Shown here: positions 1 through 6,092 of the stretch, in pieces
Layout: each line of letters begins with the position of its first letter
How positions within the stretch are numbered: position 1 is the first letter of the stretch
Made by a program: the position numbers and the translations under genes
The notes under the pieces: generated by a model
The model's input: only the letters and a program-made list of their open reading frames with translations
Database searches by the model: none
What the model was told of the DNA's origin: nothing
Origin: Planctomycetota bacterium
GTDB lineage: Bacteria > Planctomycetota > Phycisphaerae > Sedimentisphaerales > Anaerohalosphaeraceae
Assembly (NCBI GenBank): GCA_019456245.1
Contig: VRUF01000001.1
Location: forward strand, 27,557-44,298
DNA length: 16,742 bases
Direction of reading: 5' to 3'

Positions 1-458
1 GACTTCACAGGCTTGCCGCCTACGGTGAGGTTCATCACCATAGTATTTAAGCCTGTTAAGCTGTCAATGACGAGGGCTCTGTCTGTACCCCACTGTCCTA
101 CGTCACCGAACTCTTTTCCACAGCGAGAGCATTTGTAGTTGTTGCAGAGATTGAGTACCTCGAGGTACTGTGTATATTTCTGCCGGTCGGAGTCTATCAT
201 GTTGGTGATGGCAGCGAAATCCAGTTGATTGACCAACCGAGCGTTACGCTCCAAGATGAGCCACCCGCTAGTCATGGGGGCTATGTAGTTCCAGTGTAGG
301 TCAGGGCACTTGCAGTCCTCAAGGACTTCCATTCCCGGCTCGGTGAAGATAACGAAGGGTGTTATCCCTGCAGGTATGAGGGTTCTGATTGCGTGAGTCT
401 TGCCTGTTCCGGAGCCTCCCATAAGGAGAACTTTTGGACCTGGAATCGGTGATTTCAT
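1..458 (-). CDS. Sak4-like / AAA_24 phage ATPase (C-terminus beyond window)
   Basis: P-loop ATPase of the phage RecA-like (Sak4/AAA_24) type, thought to act in single-strand annealing or recombination. About 152 residues are visible and the gene runs off the left edge. Walker A is GGSGTGKT at residues 14-21 and a Walker B-like ALVIDSLTGL starts near residue 128. Between them lies an inserted cysteine knuckle (C105, C110, C113; KCSRCGKEF), which I recall from other phage ATPases of this group. The ATG at 458 follows a good SD (AAAGGAG, 7 nt). It is the last visible gene of the leftward operon, after a RecB-like nuclease and a zinc-ribbon protein, a pairing that fits a phage recombination module. 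The ATPase call is firm; the Sak4 assignment rests on motif spacing and context. Confidence 0.85.
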   Translation of the reverse strand, partial: MKSPIPGPKVLLMGGSGTGKTHAIRTLIPAGITPFVIFTEPGMEVLEDCKCPDLHWNYIAPMTSGWLILERNARLVNQLDFAAITNMIDSDRQKYTQYLEVLNLCNNYKCSRCGKEFGDVGQWGTDRALVIDSLTGLNTMVMNLTVGGKPVK

Positions 459-528
459 AATTTTACTCCTTTAATTTCTCGGTGGAGAATCTCTTAACCA
501 GCAGGTGATAGCCGGCGGCCGGTGGCCG

Positions 529-544
529 ATAGCTTGAAAGCTAT
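529..544 (-). other. small hairpin at a stop codon
   Basis: Perfect inverted repeat ATAGCTT-GA-AAGCTAT that includes the stop codon of the upstream gene (541-543). It is followed on the minus strand by GGCC-rich hairpin-forming sequence rather than a U-tract, so it is not an intrinsic terminator. It may protect the mRNA end or separate translation of the two genes. Confidence 0.35.
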
Positions 545-903
545 GTTAAACATTCTTTGCCTCCAGTGATGAGGGCAATGTCGTAATCGCTTTCGCTCCA
601 ACGTGACATCATAGTGATTTCGTGAGCGAGGACTGCCGTTGGAATTTCCAGTCGGCCTTCATCGTAATCTATGAGATCGCTATACTTCATTAAGTATGCA
701 GCTCCGTGGTCAGGGCAAGCCCGACGAACAGGCATGAACTGGCAGCCTTCGATAAGTATTTTGCCCCATGCCTCACCGCAAATAGGGCAGACGTAAATGG
801 TGCCGGTCGGTTGTGCTTCCTCTCCCTGGACGAGAATGTAAGGTCGTTCACAGCGAGCTATGAACTGCCCGCGAAGGTGATAACGTTGGATATAACTAGG
901 CAT
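541..903 (-). CDS. small zinc-ribbon-like protein, unknown function
   Basis: A 120-residue protein with a probable zinc site: C39-x2-C42 (VCPICGE) and C63-x2-H66 (CPDH). No enzymatic motif or membrane segment is visible. The ATG at 903 overlaps the end of the upstream nuclease gene by 8 nt, so translation is probably coupled, and the recombination ATPase follows after 82 nt. By position it may assist the nuclease/ATPase pair or bind DNA, but this is inference from context only. The reading frame is well supported by the operon packing and the conserved-looking CxxC motif. Confidence 0.75.
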   Translation of the reverse strand: MPSYIQRYHLRGQFIARCERPYILVQGEEAQPTGTIYVCPICGEAWGKILIEGCQFMPVRRACPDHGAAYLMKYSDLIDYDEGRLEIPTAVLAHEITMMSRWSESDYDIALITGGKECLT

Positions 904-1846
904 GAAAAGCTCGCTCGGGGGGCAGTATTGCTTGCTCGTCTTCTTCAGGATTCTTCTTCAAGGGGTCCCAGTCTCTGACGCGATAGTATTGGTCAATCCA
1001 CTTGTCTGGATTTCCACTTTCGCAAAGGGTCATGAAGGGACACTCGCCGTATTGATTGCAGGCCTCGTCGAGGTTGAAGCTCCATTTATCCTGCTTGTAA
1101 TCCTGTATCATGTTCTTGACATCAGTTTGGAGCTGAAGTAGCCAGCGCGATATCATCCACTCGGGACGTTGGCAGAGAACTTGAGCGTGACCAAACTTTG
1201 TCTTGAGGATAGAGATTCCTCGAATAATTGCGCCAGCGACAGGAATTCCGTATTGCTGAGCTGCCCAACAATATCCTGTAAGCTGACTTCGAAGCTTCCA
1301 CTGATTTGGCCAGCTGGGGCCAAGGCTTGTAGTTGTCTTCTCGTCAACAACATAGAGATTTGCACAGAATTCTCCTATCATGTCGAACCTTCCTGCATAC
1401 GGTATAGGCAAGCCGGTGTCAGGGTGGATACATCCTGGAATAGGAAGAGCGAATGTCCATTCGATTGCTGGTTCACCGTCGGCTCCGCGATAGGGCTGCA
1501 TGGGATCAGTCTTCATAGGGTATTCTTCGAAATAATCTACGAGGGCTTGCACCATGCGCAAGGGGTTTTTGTTTATCTTTTCTGGGCACTCATGGTTTCC
1601 ATAAGCGATCCATAAAGCCTCAATCCCTTTGTTGAGTGCATCGTCGGCCGGCAGCCCTTTGCCATAGTATGCCTTGCGAGTTACCTCGAGTCCACGGGCG
1701 TAAGCTCCACCGGCAACTAAGTGTGTAGATAGTTCTTTCAAGGCGAGTTTCTGGATAGTGCTGCGAAAGAACTTCTGAGGGCAAGAGACGTAATCTCTCC
1801 TACTGGTCGCATCAATTATCTTTGGGAAGGCTGGTTGTATTAGCAT
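896..1846 (-). CDS. PD-(D/E)XK nuclease, RecB/Cas4-like with Fe-S cysteines
   Basis: A 316-residue nuclease of the PD-(D/E)XK superfamily (PF12705-like). Visible motifs are GRFDMI (D155), VVDEKT (D168-x-K170) and QLTGY (Q188-x3-Y192), the RecB-type catalytic set. Four cysteines (C22 in SCPQKFF; C263, C269, C275 at the C-terminus) match the split Fe-S cluster pattern of AddB/Cas4-type exonucleases. I chose the ATG at 1846 because GGAGGAG lies 7 nt upstream; the frame stays open 25 codons further, but those codons are Arg-rich, lie inside the preceding gene and lack an SD. It overlaps the upstream gene by 35 nt. With the downstream ATPase it probably resects DNA ends for phage recombination. 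It is not evidence of CRISPR, as no other cas gene is present. Confidence 0.88.
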   Translation of the reverse strand: MLIQPAFPKIIDATSRRDYVSCPQKFFRSTIQKLALKELSTHLVAGGAYARGLEVTRKAYYGKGLPADDALNKGIEALWIAYGNHECPEKINKNPLRMVQALVDYFEEYPMKTDPMQPYRGADGEPAIEWTFALPIPGCIHPDTGLPIPYAGRFDMIGEFCANLYVVDEKTTTSLGPSWPNQWKLRSQLTGYCWAAQQYGIPVAGAIIRGISILKTKFGHAQVLCQRPEWMISRWLLQLQTDVKNMIQDYKQDKWSFNLDEACNQYGECPFMTLCESGNPDKWIDQYYRVRDWDPLKKNPEEDEQAILPPERAFHA

Positions 1847-2075
1847 CTTCGCTCTCCTCCTTCTTGCTGTCGAACAGAGTAAAGGGGTCGAGAATCTTCT
1901 TGGGTGCTTTAGGTTTAGCACCGACGCTGGCGTTTCGTCGGTCGGCCCGAAGGATGTTGAGAGCTTCCTTCAGCTCTTCCTCATCTATCCCTGCATGAGG
2001 AGGTCGGCCGGCCGCTTGATTTTCAAGCATTCTCTTCCTCAGATCATTGAGTTTTTGGGCTTCGTGTACTTCCAT
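1812..2075 (-). CDS. small charged helical protein, unknown function
   Basis: An 87-residue, strongly charged protein that I do not recognise. The N-terminal half (EAQKLNDLRKRML ... DEEELKEALNILRADRR) looks helical, possibly coiled-coil; the C-terminal half is Lys/Pro/Ser/Glu-rich and probably disordered. It is the first gene behind the promoter at 2103-2131 and overlaps the nuclease gene by 35 nt. A weak AGAGAG-type SD precedes the ATG. An adaptor or accessory role to the nuclease would be a guess from position. Confidence 0.7.
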   Translation of the reverse strand: MEVHEAQKLNDLRKRMLENQAAGRPPHAGIDEEELKEALNILRADRRNASVGAKPKAPKKILDPFTLFDSKKEESEDANTTSLPKDN

Positions 2076-2095
2076 AGTTATGTCTCTCTGGGTGG

Positions 2096-2146
2096 ATTTT
2101 CTAGAATACCATATACTGGCTCTAATGTCAACTAGTATTTTCTAGA
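2096..2146. promoter_or_regulatory. paired 10-bp repeat ATTTTCTAGA, candidate operator
   Basis: Two identical copies of ATTTTCTAGA (2096-2105 and 2137-2146; TCTAGAAAAT on the transcribed strand), 41 bp apart, about four helical turns. One overlaps the -10 box and the other lies just upstream of the -35 box of the leftward promoter at 2103-2131. This placement suits a repressor that bridges or covers the promoter. The adjacent gene encodes a ribbon-helix-helix-like protein, an obvious but untested candidate for binding here. Confidence 0.55.
2103..2131 (-). promoter_or_regulatory. sigma70-type promoter for the recombination module
   Basis: Read on the minus strand: TTGACA (2131-2126), a 17-nt spacer, then TATTCT (2108-2103). 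The -35 is perfect and the -10 matches 4 of 6. It fires into the genes from 2075 down to position 1. The -35 overlaps the stop codon of the preceding gene. The spacer carries CCAGT at the same offset as in the promoters at 7831 and 8798. Confidence 0.7.
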
Positions 2147-2424
2147 TCACAGTTGATAACAGCTTTAACCCACGTAGCTTCTCTGTTGAAAACATGAACT
2201 TCCCCTTCGGGTATGAAGGGATCGCTCACTATAGTTATGGGTATATCAGGGGCTTGAAGGTCGCGCCGAATGAGGCCTTCGATATATTTGGATAAGGCTC
2301 CATGCGGCTTTTTACCTAAGCCGGGGTCGGTGAGTTTCTTCTCCATTTTTTCAAGAAGAGACTTAGGGATTTGCACATTCCGCTGAATACGCGGGTCAGT
2401 GTAAGGCTTGCGACCTCTGGTCAT
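2128..2424 (-). CDS. ribbon-helix-helix-like DNA-binding protein
   Basis: A 98-residue protein. The stretch QRNVQIPKSLLEKMEKKL followed by GALSKYIEGLIRRDL has the strand-helix-helix pattern of MetJ/Arc/CopG-type (RHH) DNA-binding proteins, at about residues 12-55; the rest is uncharacterised. The start is placed at ATG 2424, where AAGGAG sits 8 nt upstream; a longer open frame to 2493 has no SD and runs through a hairpin. The gene ends inside the -35 box of the next promoter, whose flanks carry a repeated 10-mer, so a local repressor role is plausible. The RHH call is by eye and moderate; a small replication accessory protein is the alternative. Confidence 0.7.
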   Translation of the reverse strand: MTRGRKPYTDPRIQRNVQIPKSLLEKMEKKLTDPGLGKKPHGALSKYIEGLIRRDLQAPDIPITIVSDPFIPEGEVHVFNREATWVKAVINCDLENTS

Positions 2425-2444
2425 TAGGTACTCCTTCCTTATGT

Positions 2445-2526
2445 GCCCGTTTTTAATATACAGAACGGGCCCAAAACTGTACTTGCTCGCCAAGCAAGAA
2501 GGGAGGGGCCGACCGCCCGGAGGCGG
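2445..2526 (-). promoter_or_regulatory. three-hairpin leader upstream of the RHH-like gene
   Basis: The 105-nt gap before the RHH-like gene holds three perfect stems on the minus-strand RNA: CCGCC/GGCGG with a 4-nt loop (2513-2526), CTTGCT/AGCAAG with a 5-nt loop (2482-2498) and GCCCGTT/AACGGGC with a 12-nt loop (2445-2470) that ends 7 nt before the SD. None is followed by a clear U-tract (the middle one has only a distant UUUU), so translational control or mRNA processing is more likely than termination. Confidence 0.4.
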
Positions 2527-2529
2527 GTT

Positions 2530-2925
2530 TCAGCTTACTTCCGTGTATCTCATGTACTTGCTTCTAAGCACCATTGTCGAAATGGCCGGCCCCACTTGCT
2601 CCTTTGTGTAGCCGGTTCTTTTCATGATCTCCTCAACGAGTGCAGTCCGTGAGATATTGCCTTTCTTGTTTTTATTGGCCGCGTGTTGCTCAATGGCCCT
2701 CTTAGCTGCAACGTATACTCTGGCCGTCAGGGAGTCTGGCACCTGGAACTTTGCGTGCTTGCTAGTAAGTAGTACACCTAGGCCGTGTGATCTTGAGCCG
2801 CCGCGATGAGTTTTAGCTGGCTTGCGGCCGTTGATGCGCTGGGCACAGTATACTACGGTCTTAGTGATTGTGAATCCGTTGCGCTTGAAGGCTGCTACGT
2901 CTTCAGCTTTGATTTGAAACTTCAT
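2530..2925 (-). CDS. small basic protein with possible winged-helix C-terminus
   Basis: A basic 131-residue protein that I do not recognise. The C-terminal stretch (SRTALVEEIMKRTGYTKEQV followed by GPAISTMVLRS, about residues 91-122) resembles a helix-turn-helix or winged-helix unit with a recognition helix, hinting at nucleic-acid binding. The middle is Lys/Arg/His/Gly-rich. The ATG at 2925 has a strong SD (AAGGAGA, 7 nt) and overlaps the upstream gene by 23 nt. No catalytic motif is visible. Confidence 0.75.
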   Translation of the reverse strand: MKFQIKAEDVAAFKRNGFTITKTVVYCAQRINGRKPAKTHRGGSRSHGLGVLLTSKHAKFQVPDSLTARVYVAAKRAIEQHAANKNKKGNISRTALVEEIMKRTGYTKEQVGPAISTMVLRSKYMRYTEVS

Positions 2926-3247
2926 TACGTTTCTCCTTAGATTGCGTGCATTTTCCTACTCCTGGTTTATGGGGGTAGAGATAAGCTCCACAGTTGCACG
3001 TTGCTTGTACGCGGAGCTTATGGATTCGGACTCCAATGAGCTGGAGCGTTTTGTTACGATGCGGTCCGGAGGTGACGCGAGCTTCTAGGCTGATGAAGTT
3101 GCCCTTCCGGGCGGGTGTGGTGAAATCCTCCTTTGCTGTGGGGATTATCTTGCAGTGAAGGAAATCCTCCCTCATGAAATATAAGGGAGAACTTTCCTCC
3201 AGCTCGATGATGCGATAGGTGGCTTTAGTTAATATGCGTCTGTACAT
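2903..3247 (-). CDS. small zinc-knuckle protein, unknown function
   Basis: A 114-residue protein. A C-terminal C84-x-C86-x6-H93-x6-C100 cluster (TCNCGAYLYPHK ... GKC) suggests a zinc knuckle; the N-terminal part is predicted beta-rich (FISLEARVTSG, TLQLIGVRIHKL). The ATG at 3247 lies inside the end of the upstream gene (23-nt overlap) and has only a weak AAGG SD, so translational coupling probably helps. An internal ATG at residue 25 has no well-placed SD. Function unknown. Confidence 0.7.
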   Translation of the reverse strand: MYRRILTKATYRIIELEESSPLYFMREDFLHCKIIPTAKEDFTTPARKGNFISLEARVTSGPHRNKTLQLIGVRIHKLRVQATCNCGAYLYPHKPGVGKCTQSKEKRNEVSNQS

Positions 3248-3599
3248 TAGGGAACCTTGTAACTAGCTCTCCAGTGTGTTGCTCAAGCAGATTCTGCATC
3301 CAATCGCACAACTCTCCTTGTGTCGGATTTTCCTCTAGCTTCTCCTTGATAACAGCCCTAATGTCGTCGAACTCTTTCTTTGCCTCTTTATCTAGTCCGC
3401 TCAACATCAAAGAGATCAGATAATTGGACGACTTCACGTGAAACTCCCACGCTGTCACCAGGATGTCGAAGTTCGTTATCATTGCCATTGGGTCTGGAAT
3501 CAGTTCGGATAGGATGAACTGACTCTGAGTTAGCTTTATCATCAAGGCTTTCGCTGAGAGTGAATCTCTTTCTGACATAACGAGGGTGGTCTTGTCCAT
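3225..3599 (-). CDS. helical early protein, start nested in upstream gene
   Basis: A 124-residue, mostly helical acidic protein (SQFILSELIPDPMAMITNFD ... KKEFDDIRAVIKEKLEENP) of unknown function. Its ATG at 3599 has an excellent SD (AAGGAGA, 6 nt), placed just after the zinc-motif codons of the upstream gene, which continues in another frame to 3388. The two genes therefore share 212 nt. The regular hydrophobic periodicity of this protein argues it is the conserved product of the overlap. It overlaps the next gene by 23 nt. Confidence 0.75.
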   Translation of the reverse strand: MDKTTLVMSERDSLSAKALMIKLTQSQFILSELIPDPMAMITNFDILVTAWEFHVKSSNYLISLMLSGLDKEAKKEFDDIRAVIKEKLEENPTQGELCDWMQNLLEQHTGELVTRFPNVQTHIN

Positions 3600-4053
3600 G
3601 TAACATCTCCTTAAAGCATGATGGGCAGCATGGAATAGTTATCTCTGAGATGTGAAGCTCTCGTGGATACTTACTCAGGCCACCGTGGTTGGGGTTGTTT
3701 ATAGCTAAGTGTTTAGTTGCACCATTGGTTCGGTGCTTGAACTCGAGCATTGGTCCGATACTGGAGAGCATCTTGTGTTGTCGATTACAGTACTCACAGA
3801 TCGCTTTGGTCAAGCGGAGTACTATTCGCGTCGGCTCCCACGGGTCAGCTTCTATTATGCACTGGATTACAAGGTGTTCGTTCTCCCTTGCTTGTTGGCG
3901 CTTCCGGCGGGCGTTGAAGTTTAGAGGCTTCGGCCGGTTTGTCGGCGCGCTTAGCTCGGCCCACAGTTCATCTGCCTTTAACTCGGTAACTGATCTTGTA
4001 TCTGGTTGCTGTATATGATGCTTGCCTTTCTTCCGTTTATGCTTCTTAGCCAT
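3388..4053 (-). CDS. zinc-binding protein with disordered tail, possibly HNH-like
   Basis: A 221-residue protein with a very basic N-terminus (KKHKRKKGKHH) and a central zinc site built from C86-x2-C89 (CEYCNRQH) and C143-x2-C146 (CPSC). Between them lie EFKHRTNG and an Asn/His-rich loop (NNPNHGG). Two CxxC pairs flanking His/Asn residues resemble a degenerate HNH nuclease or treble clef, but I cannot place the catalytic residues, so this is only a possibility. Residues from about 152 on are rich in Ser, Asp, Arg, Asn and Pro, look disordered, and coincide with the overlapping gene at 3225-3599. The ATG at 4053 follows an AGGGGA SD that is itself part of an iteron-like word. The tail may be an overprinting by-product. 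Confidence 0.65.
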   Translation of the reverse strand: MAKKHKRKKGKHHIQQPDTRSVTELKADELWAELSAPTNRPKPLNFNARRKRQQARENEHLVIQCIIEADPWEPTRIVLRLTKAICEYCNRQHKMLSSIGPMLEFKHRTNGATKHLAINNPNHGGLSKYPRELHISEITIPCCPSCFKEMLHGQDHPRYVRKRFTLSESLDDKANSESVHPIRTDSRPNGNDNELRHPGDSVGVSREVVQLSDLFDVERTR

Positions 4054-4058
4054 AGCTG

Positions 4059-4084
4059 GTTCCCCTATATGTTCGGATGGATAT
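4059..4084. promoter_or_regulatory. iteron-like word plus 15-bp repeat shared with control region
   Basis: GTTCCCCTA (4059-4067) matches the core of the 11-bp repeats at 7920-8144. It is followed by TGTTCGGATGGATAT (4070-4084), a 15-bp word found once more, in the same orientation, at 8055-8069 in the centre of that repeat region. The iteron-like word supplies the SD of the gene starting at 4053. This may be a secondary binding site for the protein that binds the main array. Confidence 0.4.
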
Positions 4085-4110
4085 TTCAGTAAAATTCACC
4101 CGATCTTATT

Positions 4111-4344
4111 TCACCAAGGATCTATAGTTGTAACTGATACTGGTGGTTGTGTGTGGCCTGACCAAACCCACAGCCAAATCTCCCCTTTTATTAAAAATAA
4201 CAGACGATCTCTCCAAGTCCCCTTCCATAGGCTCAGGCAGCGTTCATCGTCTGTCCATACTGGAAGGGAGCCACACTCTTCCTCAGTCATTCCTAAGGGC
4301 TTGGTTAATGTCTTGTTACTTTGTCTGAAGTTACTAGGTTTCAT
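4111..4344 (-). CDS. conserved small phage protein (SLPVWTD...SGxTQPPV type)
   Basis: A 77-residue protein. The order MTEEECGSLPVWTDDERC, then W-x3-WRDRL, then a hydrophobic W-rich stretch (IWLWVWSGHTQPPV) matches a small protein that I recognise from many unrelated tailed phages and prophages, where it is always annotated hypothetical. The usual versions read about 60-80 residues, as here. The Trp-rich segment at about residues 47-62 may associate with membrane. The ATG at 4344 has GAGGAGA about 7 nt upstream and overlaps the preceding gene by 11 nt. Function unknown. Confidence 0.8.
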   Translation of the reverse strand: MKPSNFRQSNKTLTKPLGMTEEECGSLPVWTDDERCLSLWKGTWRDRLLFLIKGEIWLWVWSGHTQPPVSVTTIDPW

Positions 4345-4708
4345 CTTCTTTCTCCTCTAAGAAGTAGCCGAGATGCTCGAATGCTACTTCCTGATGGTCA
4401 ATGTCTTCTTGCGCCTTCAGGAAATCCTCTGTCTTTACACCGGCCTGCGCAAATACATCCTTGACTTCAAAGTTGCTCGGTCGGCATATGAGGTGCGTGT
4501 CGCTGAGAGCTATCTCAACTCTATCAGCGACAGGCACGAAACTGTGGTGGACGCGCCGAAGGGCCGCCCGGAAGCTGTATAATCTCTGACGAGTGTTGAC
4601 CGCCTTCCCCTTCGACGGAAATACGAGAGTTATCACGTCTTTGCTTGCCTTCAAGTAAAGGGCAAAGAACTCGTCAGGATATGATTCGAAATTGCGTGGA
4701 AAGCTCAT
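4334..4708 (-). CDS. early protein of unknown function
   Basis: A 124-residue protein that I do not recognise. The sequence mixes beta-like stretches (DVITLVFPSKG, RVEIALSDTHLICRPS) with an acidic C-terminal helix (EDFLKAQEDIDHQE ... LEEKEDE). It has no cysteine motif or membrane segment. The ATG at 4708 has one of the strongest SD sites in the operon (AAGGAGG, 5 nt), directly after the U-tract of the structured element at 4720-4792, so its expression may depend on how that RNA folds. Confidence 0.75.
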   Translation of the reverse strand: MSFPRNFESYPDEFFALYLKASKDVITLVFPSKGKAVNTRQRLYSFRAALRRVHHSFVPVADRVEIALSDTHLICRPSNFEVKDVFAQAGVKTEDFLKAQEDIDHQEVAFEHLGYFLEEKEDET

Positions 4709-4719
4709 TCTTCCTCCTT

Positions 4720-4792
4720 AAAAAGAACTGACCCCCTCCAGGGGAACCCGTTGCTGCCGGGGAGGCGCAACGTGAAAAGAAGAGGCCAGTTC
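4720..4792 (-). ncRNA. structured leader: three-way junction ending in U5
   Basis: In the 92-nt gap between genes the minus-strand RNA can form an outer stem (4784-4792 with 4725-4733; 8-9 bp including one G-U) enclosing two hairpins. One is CGTTGC-GCC with a 5-nt loop (4749-4772, one bulged base); the other is CCCC-TGGA-GGGG (4733-4744). Five U residues (4724-4720) follow, then the SD of the next gene. On the plus strand the G-U pair would be an A-C mismatch, so the fold favours the transcribed strand. It reads as an attenuator or a regulatory leader. The second hairpin includes AGGGGAAC, the iteron core, possibly by chance. Confidence 0.5.
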
Positions 4793-4800
4793 AAACTCAG

Positions 4801-5220
4801 TTAGATGTCACCTTTAGGCGGAAGCTCTCCACCGCCTTGTGCGTCGAGGACGCCCTTTTCAACTCTTGCTTCCTCTGATACCGCTGAAGGCTCCAGCTCC
4901 TCCGATTTTAGCTTTGCCGACGAAGGCTCGGCTCCCGGAGGGTTTTCGTCTGGCTTCCCCGGCGTGTTATTCTTGAAGGCATATTGCTCAGCGAGATCTT
5001 TGGCGTGAAGGCCGCAGATGAGCTGCACGGCATCAAGGAGGGGAAGGTTTACCCCCAAGAGAGGGCCGATGTTATAGCTGCAATCGTCCTTGTTTCCTCC
5101 AGTGATGTGCAGCGCGTTACCGTCGGCTACGACGTTGAAGCCGATACCGTCGATATTTATTGCTCCCTTCAGCACGGTAGCCGTCTGATGAGAGATACTC
5201 ATTCGAGTTGATCTATGCAT
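4801..5220 (-). CDS. early protein with disordered acidic tail
   Basis: A 139-residue protein. Residues 1-80 look folded (INIDGIGFNVVADGNALHIT, LPLLDAVQLICGLHAKDLAE); the remainder is rich in Glu, Pro, Lys and Ser and ends in a Gly/Pro-rich segment, probably disordered. I recognise no family. The ATG at 5220 has a clear SD (AAGGAGA, 6 nt) and overlaps the upstream gene by 22 nt. It is the last gene before the structured RNA element at 4720-4792. Confidence 0.7.
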   Translation of the reverse strand: MHRSTRMSISHQTATVLKGAINIDGIGFNVVADGNALHITGGNKDDCSYNIGPLLGVNLPLLDAVQLICGLHAKDLAEQYAFKNNTPGKPDENPPGAEPSSAKLKSEELEPSAVSEEARVEKGVLDAQGGGELPPKGDI

Positions 5221-5489
5221 TGCTTTCTCCTTATCTGCTTGCTGTGTTTTATTTCACATACTGTTGAGGGAAGTGTACCTTCCCACTCGCTAAGACCAAA
5301 GCGTTTAACGTGAGTGCTTGAGTCAGTTGTTAGGGCGGAATCTGCGCGAAGTAGGACATTGCAATACTCGCACTTCTCCATGTTGAAGAGGATAAGAACC
5401 GGCGGCTTGTTTTGGAAATAATAGGTCCACGGAGGCCTGCTCAAGCTCTGGATTTCTGTCTTTCCTTTTCCTAGTATTTCAAGCCACAT
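5199..5489 (-). CDS. small protein with a single CxxC pair
   Basis: A 96-residue protein of unknown function with one CEYC pair near residue 40 and further cysteines near the C-terminus (STVCEIKHSK ... KQCIDQ) that could complete a zinc site. The frame is open to a TTG at 5519, but the ATG at 5489 has a GGTGAG SD about 8 nt upstream and avoids starting inside the hairpin at 5518-5537, so I prefer it. It begins 15 nt after the small membrane protein gene, and immediately downstream of the terminator-like element. Confidence 0.65.
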   Translation of the reverse strand: MWLEILGKGKTEIQSLSRPPWTYYFQNKPPVLILFNMEKCEYCNVLLRADSALTTDSSTHVKRFGLSEWEGTLPSTVCEIKHSKQIRRKQCIDQLE

Positions 5490-5503
5490 TAGCAACTCAC
5501 CAG

Positions 5504-5605
5504 TTAGTGAAAAAACCAATTAGCCAAAAGGCTAATTAGCGAAAAAATTAAGAAGCCAATAACCCATATAGCCATAAACCAAGTAACTGAATTGTTAGAG
5601 TTCAT
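5504..5605 (-). CDS. 33-residue single-pass membrane protein
   Basis: A short ORF (ATG 5605, TAA 5504-5506) encodes 33 residues: a polar start (MNSNNSV), then one uninterrupted hydrophobic segment from about residue 9 to 32 (TWFMAIWVIGFLIF and SLISLLANWFF). AGAGGA about 9 nt upstream is a reasonable SD, and the ORF fills an otherwise empty gap between genes at 5489 and 5623. One transmembrane helix with almost no soluble part is typical of phage small membrane proteins that modulate host functions or act as holin-like peptides, but its place among early genes argues against a lysis role. Its 3' end is encoded by the hairpin of a strong terminator. Confidence 0.6.
   Translation of the reverse strand: MNSNNSVTWFMAIWVIGFLIFSLISLLANWFFH
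5510..5537 (-). terminator. intrinsic terminator, or attenuator, inside the operon
   Basis: On the minus strand AATTAGCC-TTTT-GGCTAATT (8-bp perfect stem, 4-nt loop; 5518-5537) is followed by GG and six T residues (5515-5510). The plus strand has no U-tract. It sits within the small membrane protein ORF and just before the next gene, with no promoter visible in between. Genes to the left therefore need read-through, translation-linked anti-termination or a phage antiterminator. Confidence 0.65.
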
Positions 5606-5622
5606 TCTTTATTTTCCTCTCT

Positions 5623-5823
5623 CTACGGTAGTATCTCTTTCTTTATAATGTCCTCTTCTACTACCTCGCAGGTGGTGCGAATTGTGCGCAGGTAGTTGAG
5701 AAGGTTTACTTTGCGTGATATAGTCATATCAGCCGGTGGCCTTCTTATATTGAAACCGAGCGACTTGAGATGTCCAGCGATCTTTCGTTCTATTGCACTC
5801 GCGTATTGATAAGAGCGGTTCAT
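5623..5823 (-). CDS. small basic early protein, unknown
   Basis: A 66-residue basic protein (SAIERKIAGHLKSLGFNIRR; ISRKVNLLNYLRTIRTT) that I do not recognise. It looks largely helical and could bind nucleic acid, though no defined motif is present. The ATG at 5823 forms an ATGA overlap with the stop of the upstream gene, so translation is coupled; AGAGAGGA lies about 8 nt upstream. Confidence 0.7.
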   Translation of the reverse strand: MNRSYQYASAIERKIAGHLKSLGFNIRRPPADMTISRKVNLLNYLRTIRTTCEVVEEDIIKKEILP

Positions 5824-6092
5824 CTTTTGTTTCCTCTCTCTAAGATATTCCTTACCTGCGTGGGTAAGTCTATCGCTATGTGCTCCTTTCCAAGCTGTGC
5901 GCGCATCAGCTTCAGTATGTGTTGAACCTTAATGAAGGTGAGGTGGCCTTGATGCTTTAATACAAAGCTTGAGCTTTGAGGCTCAAAGAAGCATTCCCAC
6001 GGCTCCTTGCCCATCGTACCATTAGCCACAAATAAAGCCTTGACGTGTAGGTCTGGTGGAACGCTTACAGCTACTTGCCCGATGATCTTCAT
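5820..6092 (-). CDS. early protein of unknown function
   Basis: A 90-residue protein that I do not recognise. It starts with beta-like segments (MKIIGQVAVSVPPDLHVKAL) and has a basic amphipathic helix (IKVQHILKLMRAQLGK). It starts in an ATGA overlap with the 35-residue ORF at 6089-6196 and ends in an ATGA overlap with the next gene. Its SD is weak, which fits reinitiation by coupled ribosomes. Confidence 0.7.
   Translation of the reverse strand: MKIIGQVAVSVPPDLHVKALFVANGTMGKEPWECFFEPQSSSFVLKHQGHLTFIKVQHILKLMRAQLGKEHIAIDLPTQVRNILERGNKR

Noticed and set aside
1169..1615. 148-codon plus-strand frame
   Set aside because: It is antisense to the RecB-like nuclease, whose motifs are clear on the other strand.
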